In this document: positions 35,208 to 43,316 of the stretch, piece after piece
Layout: the number at the start of each line of letters is the position of its first letter
How positions within the stretch are numbered: the first letter of the stretch is position 1
Source of the DNA: Capnocytophaga ochracea DSM 7271
GTDB taxonomy: Bacteria; Bacteroidota; Bacteroidia; Flavobacteriales; Flavobacteriaceae
Assembly (NCBI RefSeq): GCF_000023285.1
Contig: NC_013162.1
Span: 612,501-676,500 of the forward strand
DNA length: 64,000 nt
Direction: 5' to 3'
The notes under the pieces: model-generated
The model's input: only the letters and a program-made list of their open reading frames with translations
Told to the model about the DNA's origin: nothing
The model's database searches: none
Program-made: the position numbers and the translations under genes

Positions 35208-36362
35208 CTATTGGTTTATAAAATCTTGTTCTTCTTTGGTGAGTAAAAACTTGGCTTCACCTTGTTTATGAGGGGTAATGTATTCGTGGAAAGACTTTTG
35301 AATATCTATTCTATCCTCTTTTTTAATATGTTTGTTCTGTACTCCTGTACGCAAAAAACTATGTTCCAAAAAGAGTTTATCTCTTTTTCCTTTGTATTCA
35401 ATAGCTCCTATGAGTCTTACATAATAAGAACTAAATAGTAGTTTGCCTTTATAGTCAGTTAAAGTGAGTTCCAAACGATAATTATCTGTAATAGACTTAT
35501 AAGGAACTTTAGTTTTCTCAGAAATTTTATCACTTATACCTTGATGTATGTCGTTAAAAATAACTTTTCTCACAGCATTGGTAGTATTGTCAAACACCAA
35601 TACCGAGTTTTCAAGTTTTAGATTTAGCTTTTTATTGATAACGATATCAGCGTTAAAAGTTACTTTAGTAACCTCTTTATTTTTCTCTACTTTTTTGATA
35701 TCAATATTTTCACCAAATTGATCTATAAATGACAAATAGGTGTTCACAAAAATATATATAAACATTGGTTTTCTTTCTACATAAGCAGAACGAGCCGCGA
35801 CTTCTTCTTGGCTTAACATTTTAGAGTAGTCAATATTCTTAAGTCGGATTTGTAATAGTTTTTCTAAAGGTTGCTTGAAAGAAGTATAACGATAACTTTT
35901 GCTCCACCAATCTAACTGCACTTGATAGAGGCGTGTAAGGGTATCATTTCTTATCATCTTTTCTCGATAGGTACACTCTAATATTTTAGCCTTAGTGTCA
36001 TACAATTTGAAGTAATTATCTAAAACATACTTTACTTTCTTTTTTAAATCAAAATTGTATAACACAACTTCCTCAAGTTGTATTTCCTGAGGATTGAGAT
36101 AAATGGTTGCTTTGGCAAAGGTTTTATCTGTAAAAATCTTTTTAGTTTCATAGCCTATATGGCTTAGGGTAAGGGTGTCATTCTCTATGGTAATTTTTGC
36201 CTTGCCTTCTTCGTTAGTAATAGTGCCGTTAAGCGTGTTGGTATAATACACTTCGACATTGGAAATAGCTTTATGAGTAGTAGCGTCGAATAGGGTAAGC
36301 TCAGCTACTTGGGCGTGTAAGGTAGTAGTTGTGAACAATAGGATCAAGAATAGTGTTTTCAT
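35208..36362 (-). CDS. Carboxypeptidase-regulatory-like exported protein (paralogue 2)
   Basis: A protein of 384 residues starting at ATG 36360-36362 (MKTLFLILLFTTTTLHAQ signal peptide); seven further codons upstream belong to the promoter. Residues about 20-95 are a CarboxypepD_reg-like beta-sandwich (TLFDATTHKAISNVEVYY, ITNEEGKAKITI, LSHIGYETKK), followed by EVVLYNFDLKKKVKYVLDNY and a domain of about 260 residues shared with its neighbours. The family is a conserved Bacteroidota exported type without known activity. Its -7 box is TACCTTTG on the minus strand at 36381-36388. Confidence 0.8.
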   Translation of the reverse strand: MKTLFLILLFTTTTLHAQVAELTLFDATTHKAISNVEVYYTNTLNGTITNEEGKAKITIENDTLTLSHIGYETKKIFTDKTFAKATIYLNPQEIQLEEVVLYNFDLKKKVKYVLDNYFKLYDTKAKILECTYREKMIRNDTLTRLYQVQLDWWSKSYRYTSFKQPLEKLLQIRLKNIDYSKMLSQEEVAARSAYVERKPMFIYIFVNTYLSFIDQFGENIDIKKVEKNKEVTKVTFNADIVINKKLNLKLENSVLVFDNTTNAVRKVIFNDIHQGISDKISEKTKVPYKSITDNYRLELTLTDYKGKLLFSSYYVRLIGAIEYKGKRDKLFLEHSFLRTGVQNKHIKKEDRIDIQKSFHEYITPHKQGEAKFLLTKEEQDFINQ

Positions 36363-36380
36363 TTTATTATATTTTTGCGC

Positions 36381-36388
36381 CAAAGGTA
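36381..36388 (-). promoter_or_regulatory. Candidate -7 box of paralogue 2
   Basis: Minus strand TACCTTTG followed by GCGCAAAAATATAATAAAAT up to the ATG. The same stretch precedes paralogue 3, showing that the promoter was duplicated with the gene. Confidence 0.7.
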
Positions 36389-36413
36389 GTAATAATTAGT
36401 AAATAACGTACCT

Positions 36414-37571
36414 TTAAAAATTAGAGATTACACGATATTCTTTCTGGTTATGAGCTTTATTGATAAAGTTACGCATTTCATTGGTAAGAGGCAATTGGTT
36501 TTGGGTCTCCCAAAATTCTTTGTTATAGGGCACCTCTAATTTAAACAGTTCTTTTTTACCATTTACATTGGCTTTAAAAGTACTGAGGTCTGAAAAAGGG
36601 TGGGTAACAATGAGCTCGAAACTTACATCATATACTATTCTTTCTTCGCCTACATATCCTTCTACTTTTGCGTTAACTATGGCATTGGCTATAAAATACT
36701 TGCCTTTTTTAGCATCTTTCTCAAGCTTATTTTTACAATAATAATCAATAGTTCTATACTTTATAAAAGGCTTTTTAGTATAGGGTATTTTATGAATAGT
36801 TTTAGGGTTGGTTTTATAAATACGTTCTTTAATAGCATAATCATTAGTATTGATGATAAAATATCCTATTGATTTTTGATAATCATCTTCGCTTTTAGGT
36901 GTATATTCTATCTTCTGATGTTGTTCATCTACAGTTTTAGGTCGTGAAAAATGATAGTTTTCTTGATTTAAAAATAGAATATTGCTCCACCATTGAAAAA
37001 CATCATTTAAGGAAGGGATATTAAAATCGTCTGCTCGCATACCTTTCTTTTCTATACCAAATTTACGCATATTTAGCAATTGAAAGGTGAAATTTTTCTT
37101 GGCTCCTAATAATTTATCGCGCTTGATACGCCCACTGAAATCTTCTATTTTCACGAGTTCACCATTGCGTTTGAGCACACAACGCAAAAAGAAATCTTCA
37201 ACAAAAGGTTCCATAGGATAATTGGTGCTAGCGTGATTATAGGCTTCTTGTATAATGTTTTTGTTAGAAAGGGTTACTTCGTCTAACTGAAAAGGTTTTG
37301 GGGTAAGGTACAAGGTGTCTTTTGTACGACTCAGCGCTTTGAAAGTAGTTTTGAGGGTTTCATAGCCTAACATTTTTATAGTTACGCTATCGTTGGCTGA
37401 ATAGAATACAAAAAGCCCGTCATCATTAGTGATAGTATAGTTACTTGCATTATGGATAGTAGCAGACCGTAAAGGAACTTTGGTATCTTTATCTAAAAGA
37501 TACTTTGAGGTAGTGTGCTGTGCCACTACGCATTGACTACAAACCAAAGCTATACATACAACTGCTTTCAT
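36414..37571 (-). CDS. Carboxypeptidase-regulatory-like exported protein (paralogue 3)
   Basis: A 385-residue exported protein starting at ATG 37569-37571 (MKAVVCIALVCSQCVVAQ). The N-terminal CarboxypepD_reg-like domain covers about residues 20-95 (LLDKDTKVPLRSATIHN, ITNDDGLFVFY, IKMLGYETLKT), then LYLTPKPFQLDEVTLSNKNI and a long unknown domain. It is more distant from the other two paralogues and ends differently (NKAHNQKEYRVISNF). Signal peptide and domain type indicate a periplasmic or surface location. Function unknown. Confidence 0.8.
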   Translation of the reverse strand: MKAVVCIALVCSQCVVAQHTTSKYLLDKDTKVPLRSATIHNASNYTITNDDGLFVFYSANDSVTIKMLGYETLKTTFKALSRTKDTLYLTPKPFQLDEVTLSNKNIIQEAYNHASTNYPMEPFVEDFFLRCVLKRNGELVKIEDFSGRIKRDKLLGAKKNFTFQLLNMRKFGIEKKGMRADDFNIPSLNDVFQWWSNILFLNQENYHFSRPKTVDEQHQKIEYTPKSEDDYQKSIGYFIINTNDYAIKERIYKTNPKTIHKIPYTKKPFIKYRTIDYYCKNKLEKDAKKGKYFIANAIVNAKVEGYVGEERIVYDVSFELIVTHPFSDLSTFKANVNGKKELFKLEVPYNKEFWETQNQLPLTNEMRNFINKAHNQKEYRVISNF

Positions 37572-37598
37572 ATAAATTATTTTATTATATTTTTGCGC

Positions 37599-37606
37599 CA
37601 AAGATA
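37599..37606 (-). promoter_or_regulatory. Candidate -7 box of paralogue 3
   Basis: Minus strand TATCTTTG, 28 bases before the ATG, embedded in the same sequence as at 36365-36403. Confidence 0.7.
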
Positions 37607-37895
37607 GTAATAATTAGTAAATAATATACCCTTGCACGACAAGCTTTTGCTAAATATCCCTATACCCTAAAAACTATGGTTTATGTTTTATTGAACTTAT
37701 CCAATACAAATCTCTTTCCCTTTACTACCGAAAAACAAATGGTATAAAGTTACGAACTCACCAAGCAGAAAGATTTTCACGAGTTTCTCAAAACCCAAAA
37801 TCATAAACTGTCTACCGTACTACGGTTGCCTGTGCGGCTCGCACTTGCCTGTGTGGCTCACACTGGCTATCGTGCTACAATCTACGGCTTAAATA
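37607..37895. other. Gap without a supported gene (part of 37572-37968)
   Basis: It holds a degenerate stretch on the plus strand with possible coding sense (MVYVLLNLSNTNLFPFTTEK from about 37675, then YELTKQKDFHEFLKTQNHK in another frame), which may be a gene remnant, and two GCCTGTGYGGCTCRCAC repeats near 37828-37860. Confidence 0.35.
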
Positions 37896-37926
37896 AGAAA
37901 AAAGCTCCTCTTATAGGAGCTTTTTC
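37896..37926. terminator. Terminator of the YD-like lipoprotein gene
   Basis: AAAGCTCCT and AGGAGCTTT pair around CTTAT with A-run and T-run on both sides. It lies 43 bases beyond the stop at 37969 and can act in both directions. Confidence 0.8.
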
Positions 37927-37968
37927 TGAAAGAAATTTCAAACACAAATACAATGTAAAAGTCTCTAA

Positions 37969-38883
37969 CTAATATGTGAATTCTATTGTTTTTACTTCTT
38001 TACCGTTTTCCTTTACAGTAGCTTTAAGAGGGTATTCAGTTTTAAAGTAACTATAAGTGGTTTCTTGCTCGTAACTACGTCCTGTTGTACCAGAATCCTT
38101 TACCGTTTTCTTGGTAATGTTATTTCTGGCGTATTGCTCATCTAAGAATACTTCGGGGTGAGTAGCTCTATAAGACAAATGCAAAAACCAAGGATTAGTT
38201 CTACCATCATACTGGTAGGTTGTTACCGAAGTCTTATTACCTGCCGTGTGAGTGTGTTCTCTTACCGTTTCGTTGTAGTTCAACACATAAGTATCTGTAG
38301 CAGTAGTGGTAGCGGTACTCTTCACTCCACTCGTTTCAGTGTATTCGCTTGTTACAGCCTTTATCTCATTGAGTACTTCACGATTGTAGACTACCACTGT
38401 ATACTTAGTTACATTAGCCGATAACTTTTCACTTTTAGTATGTTTTTTTAACCTGCCACCATCATACTCATACTCATCTACGGTTGGTAAACTCTCTTTG
38501 CCTACCACAGTAGTTGTTTTCTTAAGCAAGCGTCCTCTTTCACTGCTATACTTGTCATACACAACTTCCTCTTTTTTCACATTGCCTTCTGTGTAAACCG
38601 TTTTGATAGGAAAAGTCCCGTCATACGAAGTCTCGTACACTTTTTCCACAGTTCTACCGGTGCCATCTATCGCTTTTATTGTGTGTTTGCGTACCAAGCC
38701 TAATGCGGTTTTCTCATATTCAAAAAGATTTTCAGTAGTTTGTGTTTGGGTACCTTGTGCAGGTAGGGTCGTCTCCACTATCTTATCTGCAAAATAGATA
38801 GGATCTGAAGGTGGTAAATCGTCGCCTTTATCACAAGCTGTGAATAAGCCAACTGTCGAAAGTAATAAAATAACTCTTTTCAT
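37969..38883 (-). CDS. Lipoprotein with YD-like repeats
   Basis: A 304-residue exported lipoprotein with lipobox GLFTAC (Cys 17). The mature part is beta-rich and has repeated Y..D/G blocks (YETSYDGTFPIKTVY, DEYEYDGGRLKKHT, TTYQYDGRTNP, TTYSYFKTEYPLK), like the YD/RHS-type strands found in short Bacteroidota lipoproteins. It lacks the long toxin shell of real RHS proteins. Role unknown; a surface or periplasmic place is likely. Followed by a hairpin terminator. Confidence 0.78.
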   Translation of the reverse strand: MKRVILLLSTVGLFTACDKGDDLPPSDPIYFADKIVETTLPAQGTQTQTTENLFEYEKTALGLVRKHTIKAIDGTGRTVEKVYETSYDGTFPIKTVYTEGNVKKEEVVYDKYSSERGRLLKKTTTVVGKESLPTVDEYEYDGGRLKKHTKSEKLSANVTKYTVVVYNREVLNEIKAVTSEYTETSGVKSTATTTATDTYVLNYNETVREHTHTAGNKTSVTTYQYDGRTNPWFLHLSYRATHPEVFLDEQYARNNITKKTVKDSGTTGRSYEQETTYSYFKTEYPLKATVKENGKEVKTIEFTY

Positions 38884-39351
38884 TGTATATAATTATTTTG
38901 AAGATTATCTATGTTTGTAATACTCGTACTTTCTAAAACCTGCGCGAGTCTTTCCAAGCCAAAGACTTATACGCTATTTTTAATATGTGTGCTGTGTTAC
39001 ACTCCTTACAAAATAACTATTGTGCTAAAACACTGCAAGACACACTTGTTTACATCATATTTATACTAATTCTACTATCAAAAATCTTGCCATAAAGCAC
39101 TTTTCCTCCTAAAAACACCCCTTTTTTAACATTTATTCGATATACCTCAAGCCTTCTTTCACCGTTTTTTAGTAACTCCGGCAATTTCTACCTCTTTTTA
39201 CCTTTTACTCACATACCCAACTATGAGCCCTCGCTGACTTTACCTTTCCTTTTACGCCTGTGTGGCTTGCACCTTTTACCTACTCATACAGCTCACTCTG
39301 CCCGTCGTGCTAGAATCGCCCGTGCGGTTCGCACCTTTTACCTTTTACCTT
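38884..39351. other. Gap without a gene
   Basis: AT-rich DNA with a run of CTTTTTACCTTTTACTC-like pieces and repeats of the CCGTGCGGTTCGCAC and CCGTCGTGCTAG type near 39300-39335, ending in TTTACCTTTTACC repeats right at the ribD stop. No reading frame is convincing. Confidence 0.6.
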
Positions 39352-40347
39352 TTACTTAAGAATAGGCGCTTTCACCCCTTCTCCAAAGCAAATATCCCCC
39401 GTAAATACAACCGCTTCGTCCCATAAACCTTCGTCGATAAACTGTTGTAATGTATAAGCCCCTCCTTCCACAATCATACTTTGTAAATTCATTTCATACA
39501 GTTTAGCACAAATTTGTTCCAAAGGTTTATGCTTAAAATCTATCGTGAAAAAATCAGTGTGTATCATCTCCGGAACAGACGTCTCTTCAGTAAAAAACAA
39601 AGTAGTTGTACGGTCGTTCCATACCGCAAATTCCTTCGGACTACGTAACTTCGGGTCAATTATTATCCTCACAGGGTTGCGCCCATACCAGCTACGGCTG
39701 TCCAACGAAGGATTATCCGCCAATACCGTTCCTACTCCCACCACAATACCCTGTTCCTCAGTGCGCATTTGGTGTGCTGTCTGGCGTGCATAAACGTCGC
39801 TAATCCAGTGCGGAGCAACCTCTTCTTTATGCAGGGGAGCTATAAACCCATCGCGCGTTTCAGCCCATTTTAGGATAATATAAGGGCGATGTTTTTCGTG
39901 AAAAGTAAAAAACCGCTTGTTCAGTTCCCTACATTCAGCCTCACACACCCCCACTATCACCTCACACCCTGCATTGCGCAGTTTTTCAATCCCTTTGCCG
40001 TGCACTTTCGCAAAAGGGTCGGTAGTACCAATCACTACCCGCCCTATCTTGTGAGCAATGATAAGGTCAGCACACGGAGGCGTTTTCCCAAAATGGCAAC
40101 AGGGCTCTAAACTCACGTAAATTGTACTTTTCGGTAGCAGACTCTTATCCTTCACCGAGGTAATCGCCCGTACCTCAGCGTGTGCCTCACCCGCTTTCTG
40201 GTGCCACCCCTCCCCTATGATACGCCCTTCGTATACGATAACACTACCTACCATAGGGTTCGGATAGGTACTTCCTAAGCCATTATAAGCCAACTGAATG
40301 CACCTACGCATATACCACTCATCAATAGTTAATTCTGAGGTTGTCAT
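39352..40347 (-). CDS. ribD: Riboflavin biosynthesis deaminase/reductase RibD
   Basis: RibD carries out the second and third steps of riboflavin synthesis: deamination of the pyrimidine and reduction of its ribosyl chain. The 331-residue protein has the zinc deaminase domain with GEAHAEVRA (His, Glu) near residue 51-59 and EPCCHFGKTPPC (two Cys) near 82-93, then the reductase domain with KWAETRDGFIAP and VEGGAYTLQQFI near residue 295. Length is a bit short of E. coli RibD but both domains are present. No FMN riboswitch is evident upstream. The promoter is TATCTTTG (minus) at 40371. Confidence 0.94.
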   Translation of the reverse strand: MTTSELTIDEWYMRRCIQLAYNGLGSTYPNPMVGSVIVYEGRIIGEGWHQKAGEAHAEVRAITSVKDKSLLPKSTIYVSLEPCCHFGKTPPCADLIIAHKIGRVVIGTTDPFAKVHGKGIEKLRNAGCEVIVGVCEAECRELNKRFFTFHEKHRPYIILKWAETRDGFIAPLHKEEVAPHWISDVYARQTAHQMRTEEQGIVVGVGTVLADNPSLDSRSWYGRNPVRIIIDPKLRSPKEFAVWNDRTTTLFFTEETSVPEMIHTDFFTIDFKHKPLEQICAKLYEMNLQSMIVEGGAYTLQQFIDEGLWDEAVVFTGDICFGEGVKAPILK

Positions 40348-40370
40348 AAGAAAAAAAATAACTTTTGGCG

Positions 40371-40378
40371 CAAAGATA
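40371..40378 (-). promoter_or_regulatory. Candidate -7 box of ribD
   Basis: Minus strand TATCTTTG followed by GCGCCAAAAG, 24 bases before the ATG. Confidence 0.6.
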
Positions 40379-40459
40379 ATAAAATAACTCCTAAGTATAA
40401 AAACGACAAAATGTTTTATACAATTTTAACAATTCATAACCCATTGAAAATAAACAATC

Positions 40460-40935
40460 TATATAGCATTTCTATATCTATCTTCCAAGATTCGTATAAG
40501 CTTCCTATAAGCTTTCTATAAGCTAAGTACACTTTTTTCATAGTTTTCTTTTATCTCGGTATTTTCCGATATTATCCTAATACCTTTTGATATCTTCCGA
40601 AAACCCAACATCTTTTTTGCAGTATATGCTACTTTTCAAATGATAAAACTAACGCTTCAAAAATTAAGACAAATCTATACAAACTAAACAAAACCTTTCT
40701 TGTTTGATTTTGTTGTAATCTGTTCTATTTCTCTCCCGAAGGGAGATTTTCTTTTAATTTTGAAACCAATTTATTTTAAATTTCTGCACCATCAGGCGCT
40801 CTTCCACTAAAAGAAAATTTCGTACTACGACCTTTGCCAAAGTTGATTATCAGTATTATTGGCATTTTTGGCATTGTTGGTATTTTTGGCATTAATCAGT
40901 ATTATTGGCATTATTGGCATTTTTTGGTATTAAAA
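40460..40935 (+). repeat. Mosaic intergenic element, partial copy (gap 40348-41000)
   Basis: The 653-base gap between ribD and purK has no gene. It holds the 11-bp array (40489-40521), a region with TTTTCCGATATT-like pieces, one TTTGCCAAAGTT half-site (about 40843-40855) and a long run of TATTATTGGCATT-like 9-mers (about 40857-40928), in the module order of the 1 kb copy. The purK promoter follows. Confidence 0.7.
40489..40521 (+). repeat. 11-bp tandem array: GATTCGTATAA / GCTTCCTATAA / GCTTTCTATAA
   Basis: Three units, differing from the 1032 array in one base. Confidence 0.85.
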
Positions 40936-40945
40936 ATTAATTTCG

Positions 40946-40953
40946 TACCTTTG
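40946..40953 (+). promoter_or_regulatory. Candidate -7 box TACCTTTG of purK
   Basis: TACCTTTG 47 bases before the ATG. The leader between them is built of CATTAACC and CTAATCATTAA repeats. Confidence 0.65.
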
Positions 40954-41000
40954 CCTCCTCATTAACCATTAACCTCTAACCACTAATCATTAAAAGCAAT

Positions 41001-42155
41001 ATGCCCCATTATTTCTCTTCCGATTTTACACTCGGAATCCTTGGCGGAGGTCAGTTAGGCAAGATGCTCCTTACCGAAACCCGCAAGTTCGATATCACCA
41101 CCAAGGTGCTCGACCCCTCCCCCGATGCTCCTTGTCGCATTGCCTGCAATACCTTTGTGCAAGGCAACCTTACCGACTTTAATACCGTGTATAACTTTGG
41201 TAAAGACGTAGAGGTACTCACCATTGAAATCGAAAACGTAAACGTAGAAGCCTTAGAGAAACTACAAACCGAAGGGGTAAAAGTATATCCGAGCCCTCAA
41301 ACTATCAAGAATATCCAAAATAAAGCCTCTCAAAAACAGTTTTATGCCACTCACGGTATCCCTACCGCTCCTTTTCAAGTCTTCCAAAATACCGAAAGTC
41401 TGAAAAAGGCAATCAATGAACAACAGCTCACTTTACCTTTCGTGTGGAAGTCAGCACGCTTCGGGTACGACGGTAATGGCGTGAAAATCGTCCGCCAGCT
41501 CACCGACCTGAATTTTTTACCTAACGACCAGTGCATTGCCGAAAGCTTAGTGCCTTTCAAAAAGGAATTGGCAGTAATCGTAGCCCGTAATGCAAAGGGT
41601 CAGGTGCGTACCTACCCTGTGGTAGAAATGGAGTTCCACCCCGAAGCCAATCAGGTGGAGTATGTGCTCTGTCCTGCGCGTATTGAAGAGGCTGTCGCTC
41701 AAAAAGCTCGTACTATTGCAATACAAGTAGCCCAAGCTTTTGAAGTAGTAGGACTCTTAGCCGTCGAGCTCTTTCAAACAGAAAACGATGAGATTTTGGT
41801 AAACGAAGTCGCTCCTCGCCCACATAACTCAGGGCATTACAGTATCGAGGCAGCTTATACCAATCAGTTTGAGCAACACCTGCGCGCTATCTTAAACCTG
41901 CCCTTAGGAAGTACCGAAAGTAAGGTCGCAGGTGTAATGGTGAATCTTGTAGGAGCAGAAGGCTATCAAGGAAAGGTAGTGTATGAAAACATCGAACAGA
42001 TAATGGCAATGGAAGGCGTAACCCCCCATATCTACGGCAAAAAAGAAACACGCCCTTTTAGGAAAATGGGACACGTAACTATTGTAAACCCCAATATCAA
42101 CAAAGCACGCCAAATAGCCGAACAAGTAAAGAACACCATACGCGTAATCGCCTAA
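41001..42155 (+). CDS. purK: N5-carboxyaminoimidazole ribonucleotide synthase
   Basis: PurK makes N5-CAIR from AIR, bicarbonate and ATP in purine synthesis. The 384-residue ATP-grasp protein opens with TLGILGGGQLGKMLL (residues 10-24), has the ATP-binding KSARFGYDGNGVKIV in the middle and VNEVAPRPHNSGHYSIEA near residue 276-293, the metal and phosphate region. Length is usual. PurE is not adjacent. It has its own promoter and a repeat-rich leader. Confidence 0.95.
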   Translation: MPHYFSSDFTLGILGGGQLGKMLLTETRKFDITTKVLDPSPDAPCRIACNTFVQGNLTDFNTVYNFGKDVEVLTIEIENVNVEALEKLQTEGVKVYPSPQTIKNIQNKASQKQFYATHGIPTAPFQVFQNTESLKKAINEQQLTLPFVWKSARFGYDGNGVKIVRQLTDLNFLPNDQCIAESLVPFKKELAVIVARNAKGQVRTYPVVEMEFHPEANQVEYVLCPARIEEAVAQKARTIAIQVAQAFEVVGLLAVELFQTENDEILVNEVAPRPHNSGHYSIEAAYTNQFEQHLRAILNLPLGSTESKVAGVMVNLVGAEGYQGKVVYENIEQIMAMEGVTPHIYGKKETRPFRKMGHVTIVNPNINKARQIAEQVKNTIRVIA

Positions 42156-42176
42156 TATATAGACCGTCTCATATTC

Positions 42177-42226
42177 TCCCTTTGGAGGTAGCCAGCGACA
42201 GCTGGGTATGTGTAAAGGGGGGAGGT
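42177..42226 (+). repeat. Dispersed repeat shared with 841-890
   Basis: CTCCCTTT and AAAGGGGGGAG flank GGAGGTAGCCAGCGACAGC; the ends can pair into a hairpin. Nearly identical to the copy at 0.85 kb. Sits between purK and trmB. Confidence 0.7.
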
Positions 42227-42245
42227 TTAAATTATATATAACAAT

Positions 42246-42932
42246 ATGGGAAGCAAAAACAAACTCAAACGCTTTGAAGAAAATAAAACCTTTGCCAATG
42301 TAATCCAACCTTCACGCAAAGAGCTCCTTAACGGTGCTTTTGCCTATAAAGGTCGGTGGAACGAACTCTTTTTTAAGAACAATCACCCTATCGTCTTAGA
42401 ATTGGGTTGTGGTAAAGGTGAATACTCAGTGGGCTTAGCCAAACGCTACCCTCAGAAGAATTTTATAGGTATCGATATCAAAGGAGCACGCTTTTGGCGA
42501 GGGGCTAAAACTGCTACTGACGGAAATATTACCAATGTAGCCTTCTTGCGCACCCAAATAGAACTCATCGAATGTTGTTTTGCCCCTGAGGAAGTAAGCG
42601 AAATATGGATTACCTTCCCCGACCCTCAAATCAAATACAAGCGCACCAAGCACCGCCTTACAAACGCCGATTTTCTAACGCGGTATCAGCATATCCTTGC
42701 ACCTGAGGGTTATATCCACCTAAAAACCGATAGTGAGTTTATGCACGGCTATACGCTGGGATTGTTACACGGAGCAGGGCATAAAGTACTCTATGCCAAT
42801 CACAACATCTATAACAGCGACGGTGTACCCGAAGAAGTAACCGAAATTAAAACCTTTTATGAGCAGTTCTATTTGGAGCAGAACAAACCTATTACCTACA
42901 TTCGCTTTCAGATAAAAAAAGATAATAATTAA
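42246..42932 (+). CDS. trmB: tRNA (guanine-N7-)-methyltransferase
   Basis: TrmB puts the m7G46 methyl group on tRNAs. The 228-residue protein has the SAM-binding LELGCGKGEYSVGLAKRYP near residues 56-74, the second block NFIGIDIKGARFWRGA, and EIWITFPDPQIKYKRTKHRL near residue 118-137. The canonical PDPWPKKRHHKRR is here PDPQIKYKRTKHR, a variant often seen in Bacteroidota. Length is typical. Start MGSKNKLKRFEENKTF is fitting. Confidence 0.93.
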   Translation: MGSKNKLKRFEENKTFANVIQPSRKELLNGAFAYKGRWNELFFKNNHPIVLELGCGKGEYSVGLAKRYPQKNFIGIDIKGARFWRGAKTATDGNITNVAFLRTQIELIECCFAPEEVSEIWITFPDPQIKYKRTKHRLTNADFLTRYQHILAPEGYIHLKTDSEFMHGYTLGLLHGAGHKVLYANHNIYNSDGVPEEVTEIKTFYEQFYLEQNKPITYIRFQIKKDNN

Positions 42933-42954
42933 CAATTATCAATTGTCAATTGAA

Positions 42955-43112
42955 AAACTATCTGTGTAATCTGTGTGTAGTCTGAGAGCTGGCATAGCAG
43001 AGTATGTGTTTAAAGGCAACTTGTTGCCTATTTGTTTGATTTTTTAAAGATTTATAAGATTTCTAGTAGCGCAAGCTACATTTTTCTTACGTCGAACTCA
43101 CGTTAATTAACA
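42955..43112 (-). repeat. AATTAACGTGAGTTCG repeat family, copy C (gap 42933-43316)
   Basis: Read on the minus strand from 43108 it begins AATTAACGTGAGTTCGACGT, then AGAAAAATGTAGCTTGCGCTAC, GAAATCTTATAAATC and CAAATAGG, as in copies A and B. The plus strand also has a CTGGCATAGCAGAGTATGTG block shared with copy A. The rest of the gap has a CCCCCCTCGGGGG hairpin near 43197; no gene. Confidence 0.75.
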
Positions 43113-43316
43113 TTGAAAACCCTAAAAAGTCTCTTTTGCATTTCACTTCCCTCTCAAAAAAGGCTATGGGCAGCTTACCTCTCTTTACGGGTTGTCCCCC
43201 CTCGGGGGAACGGGGGCTTATAGTCGAGTAAGTACATCTCACTTCCCCCTCAGAGAGGAGAAGGTTTATAATTAACAAGTTTATTCAACTCTTAATTTGC
43301 ATTAAGTATTTATCAA

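Noticed and set aside
39352-41000. FMN riboswitch near ribD or purine riboswitch near purK
   Set aside because: No conserved aptamer sequence found in either leader; these spacers are made of repeats.
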